This document shows positions 53,711 to 62,656 of a stretch of DNA of 64,000 bases, piece by piece. The notes beneath the pieces are model-generated. The model was not told the origin of the DNA, made no database searches, and saw nothing but the letters and a program-made list of their open reading frames with translations. Every line of letters begins with the position of its first letter. The stretch's first letter is position 1. The DNA comes from an uncultured Caryophanales bacterium (GTDB lineage: Bacteria; Bacillota_I; Bacilli_A; RF39; UBA660). A program made the translations under genes and the position numbers. The stretch is taken from NCBI GenBank assembly GCA_946628045.1, contig CAMOVZ010000006.1, positions 1 through 64,000 of the forward strand. The letters are read 5' to 3'.

Positions 53711-55321
53711 ATGGATGAGACAATAGGAGTAAAAGGTGGACATAATGATTTTAAAAGAATGTTTACAATTACTCAAAAACAAAAAGAAAAATTAAAGAGA
53801 CAACAAAAAGAAAAAGAAATAAAAGAATTAGAAAAAGAAACTAAAAAGAAACAAATATACACTTTAATAAAAGTAATTCCTATAATAATCGCAGGACAAA
53901 CAATAAAAGAATTAAGTAATAATAAAAAAGAAGAAAAAAAAGAAAAATCCATAATAGTAGAAGAAACTAAAAAAGAAGAAGAAAAAGATACAAGACAAGT
54001 AGTTATAATATTAGAAGATGGTACTAAACAAATAATAAATGTACCAAAAACTTTAGATATAAAAGAAGAAATAAAAGCAGTAGAAAATAAAAAAGAAGAA
54101 AAAATAGAAATATTAGAAAAAAAAGAAAAAGTATTAGAAAGTAAAGAAGAAAGAAAACAAGACGAAAAAGTAAAAATAGAAAATCAAGAATATATACCTA
54201 TCCCAGTAGTAAACGAAGAAATAAATAAAAAAGAATCAAGTAATATAATATTAGAAGAATTGAATGATAAACAAAGGAATAAACTTCAAAAATTACAAGC
54301 TAGAAAAATAATAGATGTATATGAAAAAGAATTAAAAGATATAAGATATGATTTAAGAAACTTAATAATAGATTATAATACTTTAGTAGATGAAGAAGAT
54401 AAGACAATTTATTTAAATGAAGAAGAAAAGATATTAGATAGATTGAATAGTATTATAAAAAAGATAGAAGAATTAAAAGAAAAAATAAAAATAGAAGATT
54501 TAGATAAATATGATGATAATTATATATATACATTAATAGAAGAATATTTAAGTGATTTTAAAGATAAAAAAGTAATAAAAGAAATAAAAGATTCACCATT
54601 ATATATATTAATATCTGAAAAACTAGATGAATTTGATAAGAAGAAAGAAAAACTAAAAGATAAAATAGAAACAAAAAAAGATAAATTAGAAAATAGAGAA
54701 GAAGATTTTAAAAAATTAAAAGATAACTATTTAAAAATAAATAAAATTAATAAAAATTTAGAAGATTTCTATAAAGAACAAGAAATGCTTTTAGAGAAAT
54801 TAAAAGAAAAAATAAATAAATCAGTTACAGAAACTGAAAAAGTAGAAGTACAAATAGAAACTATGAATAAAAGTACTAAAAAATTATTAAGAAAATTATC
54901 TTTATTAATGCTTATACCAGGTCCAAGAGGTGCTAAAGCATTTATTGCTATGACAGAAATATACTCTAAAATGGCTAAGAAAATGTTAAATCCTGAAACT
55001 ATTACTAAAAAGTATAAAGTAATAGAAGTAATAGATTATTCAAAAGAAATAGAAAATAGTATTAATAAGATTAATGATGTAATATCATCACTATCAAATA
55101 CTAGTAAAGATTTAGATAAAATGATAAGTAAAATAAAAGAAGAATTCTCTGATTATATTGGTGTTATCCCAGAATGTGATGAAATACTTTATAATTTAGA
55201 AGAAGTTAAATCTAATTTACGTGAAAAAGAATATGAATTAGATAAGATTAAAACAAAACAAGAAATAGAATTAGAAAGAAATAATGCTAAAGTACTAACA
55301 AGAGGAACATATAGTATGTAA
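53711..55321 (+). CDS. Coiled-coil protein of unknown function, 536 aa
   Basis: Not recognised. Very rich in Lys and Glu. The N-terminal 60 residues contain a basic helix and one weak hydrophobic stretch (IYTLIKVIPIIIAG, about 55-68). A low-complexity KE linker follows, then long coiled coils (about 190-390). A conserved-looking block LLMLIPGPRGAKAFIAMTE sits near residue 400. It ends in another coiled coil. It is placed between the second PBP and mraY, behind GGTGAT. It could be a structural partner of wall synthesis, but only location supports this. Confidence 0.72.
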   Translation: MDETIGVKGGHNDFKRMFTITQKQKEKLKRQQKEKEIKELEKETKKKQIYTLIKVIPIIIAGQTIKELSNNKKEEKKEKSIIVEETKKEEEKDTRQVVIILEDGTKQIINVPKTLDIKEEIKAVENKKEEKIEILEKKEKVLESKEERKQDEKVKIENQEYIPIPVVNEEINKKESSNIILEELNDKQRNKLQKLQARKIIDVYEKELKDIRYDLRNLIIDYNTLVDEEDKTIYLNEEEKILDRLNSIIKKIEELKEKIKIEDLDKYDDNYIYTLIEEYLSDFKDKKVIKEIKDSPLYILISEKLDEFDKKKEKLKDKIETKKDKLENREEDFKKLKDNYLKINKINKNLEDFYKEQEMLLEKLKEKINKSVTETEKVEVQIETMNKSTKKLLRKLSLLMLIPGPRGAKAFIAMTEIYSKMAKKMLNPETITKKYKVIEVIDYSKEIENSINKINDVISSLSNTSKDLDKMISKIKEEFSDYIGVIPECDEILYNLEEVKSNLREKEYELDKIKTKQEIELERNNAKVLTRGTYSM

Positions 55322-55401
55322 AATAGTATGTAAAAAAACTCTAAATTGGTATATTTAATATTTAATTATGATATAATTGGAAAGAGATAAGGAGTGATTT
55401 T

Positions 55402-56382
55402 ATGTTGCTACTTACTAAAGCAATATTTGCTATAATGATTGGTTTTTTAGTATCAACTGTATTAGGATTAATACTTTTACCAATCTTAAAGAAATTTAGA
55501 GTAGGACAAAAAATTTCAATATTTGTAGGAGAAACACATAGAAAAAAAGAAGGTACTCCTACTATGGGAGGATTAATATTTATATTTCCTACAGTAGCTG
55601 CTACACTAGGACTTATAATTACTGGTAAAATAAGTTATACATCTAATTTAGGTATAGTATTATTAGTATTTATAGGTTATGCTTGTATTGGTTTCTTAGA
55701 TGATTTTCTATCAATAAGAAAAGGTAATAATGAAGGTTTAACTACATATCAAAAACTATTTATGCAAGTATTAATCGCAATAGGATTTTTCTATATATAT
55801 ATGAGAAGTGGAGGTCAAACTTCATGGGTAGTAGGTACACTTCATATTGATATAGAATTTGGTTGGTTATATGGACTTGTAATACTATTTATATTAGTAG
55901 GGGCAAGTAATGCAGTTAATTTAACAGATGGATTAGATGGACTAGCAGGAGGACTATCGGCAATTGCCTTTATTGCTTTTGCACTTATATCTTTATCAGT
56001 AGGATTTGAAGATATAGGAATATTTAGTTTAATATTAGTAGGAAGCTTAGTAGGATTTTTAATATATAATACACATCCAGCAAAAGTATTTATGGGAGAT
56101 ACAGGGTCTCTTGCATTAGGTGCTGTAATGGGAGCTATTGCAATAATTACCCATAGAGAATTAACACTATTAGTAGTAGCTAGTGTATTCGTTATTGAAA
56201 CACTAAGTGTTATACTTCAAACATTTTGGGTACAAGTACTACATAGAAAATTATTCTTAATGACACCACTTCACCATCACTTTGAAAAACTAGGATGGAG
56301 TGAAACAGATATAGTAAAACTATTCTGGGTAGCAGGATTAATACTTTCTATGGCAGGAATTATCTTCGGAGTATGGGTATAA
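55402..56382 (+). CDS. mraY: Phospho-N-acetylmuramoyl-pentapeptide transferase MraY
   Basis: Integral membrane enzyme that makes lipid I from UDP-MurNAc-pentapeptide and undecaprenyl phosphate. About ten membrane helices. The family motifs are KEGTPTMGGLIF, the metal-binding DDFLSIRKGNNEGLT, NLTDGLDGLAGG, GDTGSLALG and TPLHHHFEKLGWSE. At 326 residues the length is normal. AAGGAGTGA precedes the ATG. murD, murE and murF, which usually flank mraY, are missing nearby. Confidence 0.97.
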   Translation: MLLLTKAIFAIMIGFLVSTVLGLILLPILKKFRVGQKISIFVGETHRKKEGTPTMGGLIFIFPTVAATLGLIITGKISYTSNLGIVLLVFIGYACIGFLDDFLSIRKGNNEGLTTYQKLFMQVLIAIGFFYIYMRSGGQTSWVVGTLHIDIEFGWLYGLVILFILVGASNAVNLTDGLDGLAGGLSAIAFIAFALISLSVGFEDIGIFSLILVGSLVGFLIYNTHPAKVFMGDTGSLALGAVMGAIAIITHRELTLLVVASVFVIETLSVILQTFWVQVLHRKLFLMTPLHHHFEKLGWSETDIVKLFWVAGLILSMAGIIFGVWV

Positions 56383-56434
56383 ATACTTGTAAAATAAATA
56401 TATTTATATTAAAATAAAACAAGAGGAGGATATT

Positions 56435-56644
56435 ATGTTACAAGATATATTATTAGTAGTAGTAGGATTAATAATTGGTTTAGTAATAGGATTCTTTTTA
56501 GCAAGATTCTTTATGAAAAAGTATCTAAAGAAAAATCCCCCAATTAATGAAGATATGATTAAAGCATTAATGAGTCAAATGGGAAGAAAACCAAATCAAA
56601 AACAAATTAATCAAATGATGAAATCAATGGAGAAATATCAATAG
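56435..56644 (+). CDS. YneF/UPF0154 family membrane protein
   Basis: 69 residues with one N-terminal membrane helix rich in Gly, Val and Leu (residues 4-28), then [20 protein letters not shown] and MMKSMEK-type ends, which match the UPF0154 (YneF) family of Firmicutes. Function unknown. AGAGGAGG supports the start, and a terminator overlaps the end. Confidence 0.88.
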   Translation: MLQDILLVVVGLIIGLVIGFFLARFFMKKYLKKNPPINEDMIKALMSQMGRKPNQKQINQMMKSMEKYQ

Positions 56645-56660
56645 ATATTTCTTTTTTTAT
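56631..56660 (+). terminator. Rho-independent terminator after the YneF gene
   Basis: AGAAATATC / GATATTTCT (9 bp, 4-base loop) with a T-run. TATAAT at 56663-56668 directly after it is a likely -10 for the next unit. Confidence 0.88.
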
Positions 56661-56685
56661 GATATAATCTTACTAGGTGGTATAA

Positions 56686-57186
56686 ATGGATCATAATAGT
56701 ATTATAGATAGGAATACATTTGAAGTAACTCTACATGCAGAAGATCATAAAGATGTATTTATTTGTGATAAAGAAATAGCTAATGCAGTAGCTCTTCTAA
56801 ATAAAAAAGGTTATAATACAATTGCTAGTTGTAGTGGTCACTATAAAATAGAGTTTTATGAATACTTAAAAGAAGATATTTCTAAATTAGAAGAATATAA
56901 AAATAATAATAGAATAATAATAAAAGAAATAAGAGAAAATGACTTTGATTATTGGCAAGAAGTAGATAAAACTATTATGTATATTTTATTTGATAAGATA
57001 TATGATTTTAATAATCTACCAAAAGGATTTGAATTAGATAATACAAGGGAAAAAACATGTGTTGAATATATAATAAATTTCTATGATGAAAACAATAAAC
57101 ATAGAACTATAAAAGATGTTACTAGAGAAATAGAAGAAAAAAGTAAAGAATTAGAAGAATGGGTAAAACTATTACCTAGAATATAG
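56686..57186 (+). CDS. Hypothetical protein with SCSGH motif, 166 aa
   Basis: Soluble protein. The most striking part is LNKKGYNTIASCSGHYKIEF (about residues 36-55): a Cys-Ser-Gly-His turn after a helix and strand, a pattern seen in several small uncharacterised or phage-encoded proteins and, loosely, in TYW3-like folds. The rest is strand-helix with an acidic C-terminal helix. It lies 17 bases before uvrC with a shared upstream -10 element and no terminator between. Function not assigned. Confidence 0.68.
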   Translation: MDHNSIIDRNTFEVTLHAEDHKDVFICDKEIANAVALLNKKGYNTIASCSGHYKIEFYEYLKEDISKLEEYKNNNRIIIKEIRENDFDYWQEVDKTIMYILFDKIYDFNNLPKGFELDNTREKTCVEYIINFYDENNKHRTIKDVTREIEEKSKELEEWVKLLPRI

Positions 57187-57203
57187 AAAATGGAGGTGAC
57201 AAT

Positions 57204-58964
57204 ATGAAAGACTTTAAAGAAAAACTAGCACTAGTTCCTACAAAACCAGGTAGTTACCAAATGAAAAATAAAGATGGTGTAATTATTTATGTAGGTAAAG
57301 CTAAAAATCTTCAAAGAAGATTAAGAAGTTATTTCACACGAACAGTAACAGGTAAAACTAAAATGTTAGTAGAAGATATAGATGACTTTGAATATATTGT
57401 TACCTCAAGTGAACTAGAAAGTTTAATATTAGAAATAACTTTAATAAAAAAATATGATCCTAAATATAATATACTTCTTAGAGATGATAAAAGTTACCCA
57501 TATATAGAATTAACTAATGATAAATATCCTACATTAAAAGTAGTAAGAAATGTAAAAAGAAAGAAAAATAAAAACCATTTATATGGACCATATCCTAATG
57601 TTTCCGCAGCACGAAGTACTGTTAATATGATTAATAGAATATATCCATTAAGAAAATGTGATCCAATAAAAAAAGACTTATGTCTTTACTATCATATAAA
57701 TGAATGCTTAGGTTATTGTAAAAAAGAAATAGATCCTAATATAATAGAAGAAATGAAAAAAGAAATTATTACATTTCTAAAAGGTGATGCTACATTAATT
57801 ACTAAAAAGATTAATGAAGAAATGGAAAAAGCAAGTAATAATTTAAATTATGAAAAAGCATTAGAATTAAAGAAAATGTTAGATGATATTAATGTAGTTT
57901 TAAATAAGCAAAAAATAGATCTTAATAATAACTATAACTTTGATATAGTAAACTACTATGTAGATAATAATTATCTAAGTATAGAAATATTTTTTATAAG
58001 AAATGGATTACTATTTGGTAGACATAATGAAATAATAAATTCATTAGAAGATAGTGAAAATGAAGTATTAGAGTATTTAATTAAATTCTATGATAAATCT
58101 TTATTACCTCATGAATTATTAGTACCAAACGCCTTAGATAAAGAATTATTAAGCAAGTACTTTAATATTAAAGTAAATACTCCTGAACGTGGTAAATTAA
58201 AAAGTCTTTTAGACTTATGCTTAGAAAATGCTAAGGAACAAATGTCTCTAAAAGAAGAAACATTAAAAAAAGATGATGATGAAAGAATAAAAGCGTTAAA
58301 TGAGTTAAAAGATTTATTAGGATTAGAAAACCTACATAGAATGGAATCATTTGATAACTCTCATTTGTTTGGTACTTTCTATGTAGGAGGTATGGTTGTA
58401 TTTGATGACTTTTTACCTAATAAAGACTTATATAGAAAATATAAAATATCTACAGAAGTTAAAGATGATTTAAGTGCTATGAAAGAAGTAATTTATAGAA
58501 GATATTTTAAAACTATAATGGGTGAAGTCTATAAACCTGATTTAATTGTAATGGATGGAGGACGCCTACAAATAGAAGCTTGTAAAGAAATATTAAACTC
58601 ACTTAATTTATATATTCCAGTAATTGGACTAGTAAAGGACAAAAAACATAGAACTAGTTATATAATGAATGAAAACTATGATATACTAGATGTAGATAAA
58701 GATTCTAAATTATTCTTATTTTTAACTAGAATACAAGATGAAGTTCATCGTTTTGCAATTACATATCATAGAAATATAAAATCAAAGGGAGCCTTATCTA
58801 GTATATTAGATGTAGTCCCAGGTATTGGAGAAATTAGAAAAAAAGAATTATTAAAAGAGTTTGGATCTTTAAAGAAAATGAAAAATGCTACAGTAGAAGA
58901 ATTGTCTAAAATAGTAAGTAAAGATGTAGCAGAAAAATTATATGAATATTTGAAAGAGGTATAA
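57204..58964 (+). CDS. uvrC: Excinuclease ABC subunit C
   Basis: Makes both cuts around bulky DNA lesions with UvrB. The N-terminal GIY-YIG nuclease is seen in KPGSYQMKNKDGVIIYVGKA. The UvrBC-binding helix pair is near residues 200-235, the RNase H-like C-terminal nuclease includes RMESFDNSHLFGT and LIVMDGGRLQ, and a helix-hairpin-helix ends the protein (VVPGIGEIRKKELL). At 586 residues it is normal. GGAGGTGA precedes the ATG. uvrA and uvrB are not in the window. Confidence 0.96.
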   Translation: MKDFKEKLALVPTKPGSYQMKNKDGVIIYVGKAKNLQRRLRSYFTRTVTGKTKMLVEDIDDFEYIVTSSELESLILEITLIKKYDPKYNILLRDDKSYPYIELTNDKYPTLKVVRNVKRKKNKNHLYGPYPNVSAARSTVNMINRIYPLRKCDPIKKDLCLYYHINECLGYCKKEIDPNIIEEMKKEIITFLKGDATLITKKINEEMEKASNNLNYEKALELKKMLDDINVVLNKQKIDLNNNYNFDIVNYYVDNNYLSIEIFFIRNGLLFGRHNEIINSLEDSENEVLEYLIKFYDKSLLPHELLVPNALDKELLSKYFNIKVNTPERGKLKSLLDLCLENAKEQMSLKEETLKKDDDERIKALNELKDLLGLENLHRMESFDNSHLFGTFYVGGMVVFDDFLPNKDLYRKYKISTEVKDDLSAMKEVIYRRYFKTIMGEVYKPDLIVMDGGRLQIEACKEILNSLNLYIPVIGLVKDKKHRTSYIMNENYDILDVDKDSKLFLFLTRIQDEVHRFAITYHRNIKSKGALSSILDVVPGIGEIRKKELLKEFGSLKKMKNATVEELSKIVSKDVAEKLYEYLKEV

Positions 58965-58965
58965 T

Positions 58966-59394
58966 ATGAATAATAAAGGATTTTCACTAGTAGAATTATT
59001 AGCGGTAATAGTAATTATAAGTACAATGGCTGTATTAGGAGTAGTAGGATATACTAGATATATTGATTATACTAAACAAAAAGCATACGATACTATGGCT
59101 AAGTCTGCAAAAAATGCTGCAGCTGAATATACTATGGATTTTATAGGAGTAGACAGTGTTACATTGCAAGAATTAACAGAATTAGAATACTTAGAATTTC
59201 CAACAGATCCATCTAGAAAAGGAACTGCTTGTAAGGGTAAAGTAGATATTACTTATAACGAGAGTGATGAAGGATTAGATACAGAAGACTATGATGTATA
59301 TATTTGTTGTGCAAATTATACATATAAATATGAATATAAATATGAATTAGAAAATATAAAGAAAACAAAATTAGCCACATGCCCAGTAGAATAA
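58966..59394 (+). CDS. Type IV pilin-like prepilin protein
   Basis: 142 residues with a class III signal: MNNKGFSLVELLAVIVIIS, cleavage expected between G5 and F6, and the conserved Glu at position 5 of the mature protein. The hydrophobic helix is followed by a lysine/tyrosine-rich globular part with four cysteines (TACKG, ICCAN, ATCPVE). No prepilin peptidase, pilus ATPase or other pilus gene is in the window. It starts 2 bases after the uvrC stop and ends 9 bases before mutL, so it is embedded in a DNA repair operon. Confidence 0.88.
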   Translation: MNNKGFSLVELLAVIVIISTMAVLGVVGYTRYIDYTKQKAYDTMAKSAKNAAAEYTMDFIGVDSVTLQELTELEYLEFPTDPSRKGTACKGKVDITYNESDEGLDTEDYDVYICCANYTYKYEYKYELENIKKTKLATCPVE

Positions 59395-59403
59395 GGTGAT
59401 ACA

Positions 59404-61173
59404 ATGAGTAAAATACAAGTAATGGATGATGTTTTAGCTAATAAAATAGCTGCCGGAGAAGTAGTAGAAAAAACTATGAATGTAGTTAAAGAATTAGTTG
59501 AAAACTCAATAGATGCTAACTCCACTGAAATAACTATTAAACTAGTAGATTCAGGTGTAAAAGAAATAGAAATAAGTGATAATGGAATAGGAATGGATAG
59601 GGAAGATGCTAAATTAGCCTTCCAGCGACATGCTACATCTAAATTAAAAAGTTTAGATGACTTATTCTATATAGAATCATTAGGGTTTCGTGGTGAAGCA
59701 CTTCCATCTATTGCTAGTGTATCTAATGTTAAACTTAAAACTAGTAATGGAAAAGAAGGTACTCTTGTAACTATAAATGGAGGAAAAGATTTAAAAGTAG
59801 AAAATAGTGATCTTCAAATTGGTACTACAATAACTGTATCTGATTTATTTTATAATACTCCAGTAAGATTAAAATATTTAAAAAATTTATATACAGAACT
59901 TGCTTATATTGTAGAATATATTAATAAAATGGCACTTAGTTATCCAAATATAAAATTCACATTAATTAATAATGATAAAGTTTTATTATCTACTGATGGA
60001 AACGGAGATTTATTAAAAGTAATATATGAAATATATGGAGTAGATATTACTAAAAAAATGATTCCTATAAATGGAGAAAATGATGATTACTATATACATG
60101 GATATATCTCATATCCTGAAGTTACTAAAGCTAATAGAAATTCTATTACTACATTAGTAAATGGAAGAGTAATAAAGAATAATGAATTAAATAAAACAAT
60201 AGTAGATTGTTATCACACATATATTCATAAAGATAGATATCCAGTAATTATATTAAATATAGATGTAGATCCTATACTAATAGATATTAATATACACCCA
60301 ACTAAAATGGATATTAAATTTTCTAAGATGGATACTTTAAAAAGCTTAGTAGAAAAATTAATAACTGAAAAGTTAGAAAATATAAATTTAATCCCAGAAG
60401 TAAGTGTTAGAGATAACTACTCAGTAAGTGAAGTATCACGTCAAATACACAAACAAGAAAAAGAAGAAGAAATAGTAGAAAATAAACCTACTTATGAAGA
60501 AATTAAATTAGATTTTGAAGTTCAAGAAGAAGAACAAAAATATAATGAAGAAATAAAAGAAAGCTTACCATTTGAAGTAGAAACGCCTCCTAGAGTAAAG
60601 AAAATGTATCCAATAGGAGTAGTATTAAAAACTTATATAGTAGCAGAAAATGAAGATGGAATGTTTCTAATAGACCAACATGCAGCAGCAGAGCGAATTA
60701 ACTTTGAAAAAATAATGAAACAAATGAAAGAAAAACCTATAATTATAGATTTATTAGTACCTATAAGAATAGAACTTAGAAAAGATGAATTTATTCTAGC
60801 TAAAGAAAGATTTAGTCTTTTAGAAGAATATGGATTTTCTATTGATGAGTTTGGAGAAAATACTATTATAGTAAGAAGTCATCCTAATTGGATACCTGAA
60901 GAAAAATCTGAAGAAATAATTAGAAAACTAGTAGATATAGTTATCGATAAAGGTAAATTTGATTTTGATCAGTTTATATGGAAAATAGCTGCTACTACTG
61001 CATGTAGAATGTCAGTAATGGCAGGAGACTATATTTCTAAAGAAGAAATGGAATGGATTCTAGAAAATATAAGATATTGTGATAATCCATTTACTTGTCC
61101 TCATGGAAGACCATCTATAATCACATATACTAAGTATGAACTTGAAAAACTATTTAAACGTCAATTAGATTAA
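59404..61173 (+). CDS. mutL: DNA mismatch repair protein MutL
   Basis: Matchmaker and nicking enzyme of mismatch repair. The N-terminal GHKL ATPase has ANKIAAGEVVE, ELVENSIDANS and GFRGEALPSIASV. The C-terminal endonuclease motif DQHAAAER(I) begins at D424, with ACRMSV and CPHGRPSII supplying the other metal-site motifs. It is therefore a MutH-independent, nicking MutL. At 589 residues the length is normal. AAGGTGAT precedes the ATG. mutS is not in the window, and miaA lies nearby as in many Firmicutes. Confidence 0.97.
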   Translation: MSKIQVMDDVLANKIAAGEVVEKTMNVVKELVENSIDANSTEITIKLVDSGVKEIEISDNGIGMDREDAKLAFQRHATSKLKSLDDLFYIESLGFRGEALPSIASVSNVKLKTSNGKEGTLVTINGGKDLKVENSDLQIGTTITVSDLFYNTPVRLKYLKNLYTELAYIVEYINKMALSYPNIKFTLINNDKVLLSTDGNGDLLKVIYEIYGVDITKKMIPINGENDDYYIHGYISYPEVTKANRNSITTLVNGRVIKNNELNKTIVDCYHTYIHKDRYPVIILNIDVDPILIDINIHPTKMDIKFSKMDTLKSLVEKLITEKLENINLIPEVSVRDNYSVSEVSRQIHKQEKEEEIVENKPTYEEIKLDFEVQEEEQKYNEEIKESLPFEVETPPRVKKMYPIGVVLKTYIVAENEDGMFLIDQHAAAERINFEKIMKQMKEKPIIIDLLVPIRIELRKDEFILAKERFSLLEEYGFSIDEFGENTIIVRSHPNWIPEEKSEEIIRKLVDIVIDKGKFDFDQFIWKIAATTACRMSVMAGDYISKEEMEWILENIRYCDNPFTCPHGRPSIITYTKYELEKLFKRQLD

Positions 61174-61186
61174 TTGACGTTTTTAT
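61157..61186 (+). terminator. Rho-independent terminator after mutL
   Basis: AAACGTCAATTA / TAATTGACGTTT (12 bp, 2-base nominal loop) followed by TTATTT, across the mutL stop codon. Confidence 0.85.
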
Positions 61187-61217
61187 TTGTAAAGCAATAA
61201 TTATATTGTGTATTTAA

Positions 61218-61246
61218 TTGAATATAAAACTTATATATTCTATAAT
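61218..61246 (+). promoter_or_regulatory. Promoter of the 61270 surface protein
   Basis: TTGAAT (61218-61223), a 17-base spacer and TATAAT (61241-61246), 23 bases before the ATG. Confidence 0.8.
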
Positions 61247-61269
61247 ATAAATAGAATAGGAGACTTTAT

Positions 61270-62577
61270 ATGAGAAGAAATAGAAAAAGAAATAAAATAT
61301 TTTTATTATTAATACTTTTATTAGGAATAACTATAGGTTTTGCAGCATTAGCCACTACTTTAAAAATTAATGGTAATGCTACAATAACAAAGAATATATG
61401 GAGTGTATACTGGGAACCAAATAGTGTAGCAGTAACACAAGGTAGTAAAGGAAATACTATTCCACAAGTAGTAAATGGTACTGATGGTAGTACTAATACT
61501 AAGGTAACTTGGAGTGTTAATTTCGAATTACCAGGAGACTTTTATGAATTTACAGTTGATGCAGCAAATGCAGGAACATTAGATGCAATGATTAATTTAA
61601 TTACTGAAACAACACCACAAGGTTTACCAAACTATATAAGCTATAGTGTTAAATACGATGATGGAACTACTCCAAGACAATACCACATATTACCAAAAGG
61701 TACTAAATCTGGAAACACAATAACTCCAACAACAGAAAAATATAAAATAAGAATAGAATTTTTAGATACAATAACACCAACACAAATGAATGCTATCCCA
61801 GAAGATGGATTAAGTTATGATTTTGAATACGAAGTTAAATATGGACAAGCAGATGAACATGCTATACCAGCACATCCTACATGGAATTTACCAGAAGGAA
61901 AAAATTCAAATACATTGGCAGTTGGAGATGAAATATGTCTAGCAGCTGACTCTACACAATGCTTTAACTTTATAAGATATGATGAAAATAATGATGTAGT
62001 AATGCTTGCAAAATGGAATTTAAAAGTAGGAAATATTTATAGTAGTAGTGGTCAAAAAACAGGTGAATATACAAGTAGTGACCCAGGATATGGATTACAA
62101 AGTAGTGAAGCAAGAGGATATGTACAAAATGAAACAAAATATGGAACCGTACCATTTTCTACAAATACTTATTGGGTTGATGGAAACGGTTTAAAACCAG
62201 TATATGGTAGTAGTTATCCAGCAGATATATATGATGAAGTAAATTATAAGGGAAATCCAGATGCACAAAATTATTCAGTTGCATATTATGTAGATAAATA
62301 TAAAACATTATTAACAAACAAGGGAGCAACAATAAAAAAAGCAAGATTATTAACATACTCTGAAGCAACAGATTCAAGTATAGGGTGCAGTGGAAGTAGT
62401 TATAATTGTCCAACAAGTGGATTTATTATGAATACATCATTCTGGCTTGGATCAAGTTACAATAGTTACTGCTTATGGACTGTTTACCTTAATAATTACT
62501 TTTCTAACTATCGTTGGGATATTGACAACGATATCGGAGTACGTCCAGTTGTAGTAGTCGAAAAGAGTAATTTATAA
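61270..62577 (+). CDS. Membrane-anchored surface protein, beta domain plus lectin-like C-terminus (paralogue C)
   Basis: 435 residues. The head RRNRKRNKIFLLLILLLG and GFAALATTLKINGN, then FYEFTVDAANAGTLDAMINL, match the protein at 38356. The C-terminal 230 residues end with SFWLGSSYNSYCLWTVYL, a Tyr/Asn/Asp-rich stretch, and IGVRPVVVVEKSNL, which resembles FISUMP/C-type-lectin-like domains. In that last stretch many codons end in C or are rare here (CTT, CGT, GAC, ATC), unlike the rest of the gene. This could mark a diversified region. It is a single-gene unit with its own promoter and terminator between mutL and miaA. Confidence 0.76.
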   Translation: MRRNRKRNKIFLLLILLLGITIGFAALATTLKINGNATITKNIWSVYWEPNSVAVTQGSKGNTIPQVVNGTDGSTNTKVTWSVNFELPGDFYEFTVDAANAGTLDAMINLITETTPQGLPNYISYSVKYDDGTTPRQYHILPKGTKSGNTITPTTEKYKIRIEFLDTITPTQMNAIPEDGLSYDFEYEVKYGQADEHAIPAHPTWNLPEGKNSNTLAVGDEICLAADSTQCFNFIRYDENNDVVMLAKWNLKVGNIYSSSGQKTGEYTSSDPGYGLQSSEARGYVQNETKYGTVPFSTNTYWVDGNGLKPVYGSSYPADIYDEVNYKGNPDAQNYSVAYYVDKYKTLLTNKGATIKKARLLTYSEATDSSIGCSGSSYNCPTSGFIMNTSFWLGSSYNSYCLWTVYLNNYFSNYRWDIDNDIGVRPVVVVEKSNL

Positions 62578-62604
62578 AAGAATAGTTTACTATTCTTTTT
62601 TTAT
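62577..62604 (+). terminator. Rho-independent terminator after the 61270 gene
   Basis: AAAGAATAGT / ACTATTCTTT (10 bp, very short loop) with a T-run. Confidence 0.88.
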
Positions 62605-62656
62605 TTAATATTTACGATATTTAATATTTATATTATAATATGTCCGAGGGGATACT

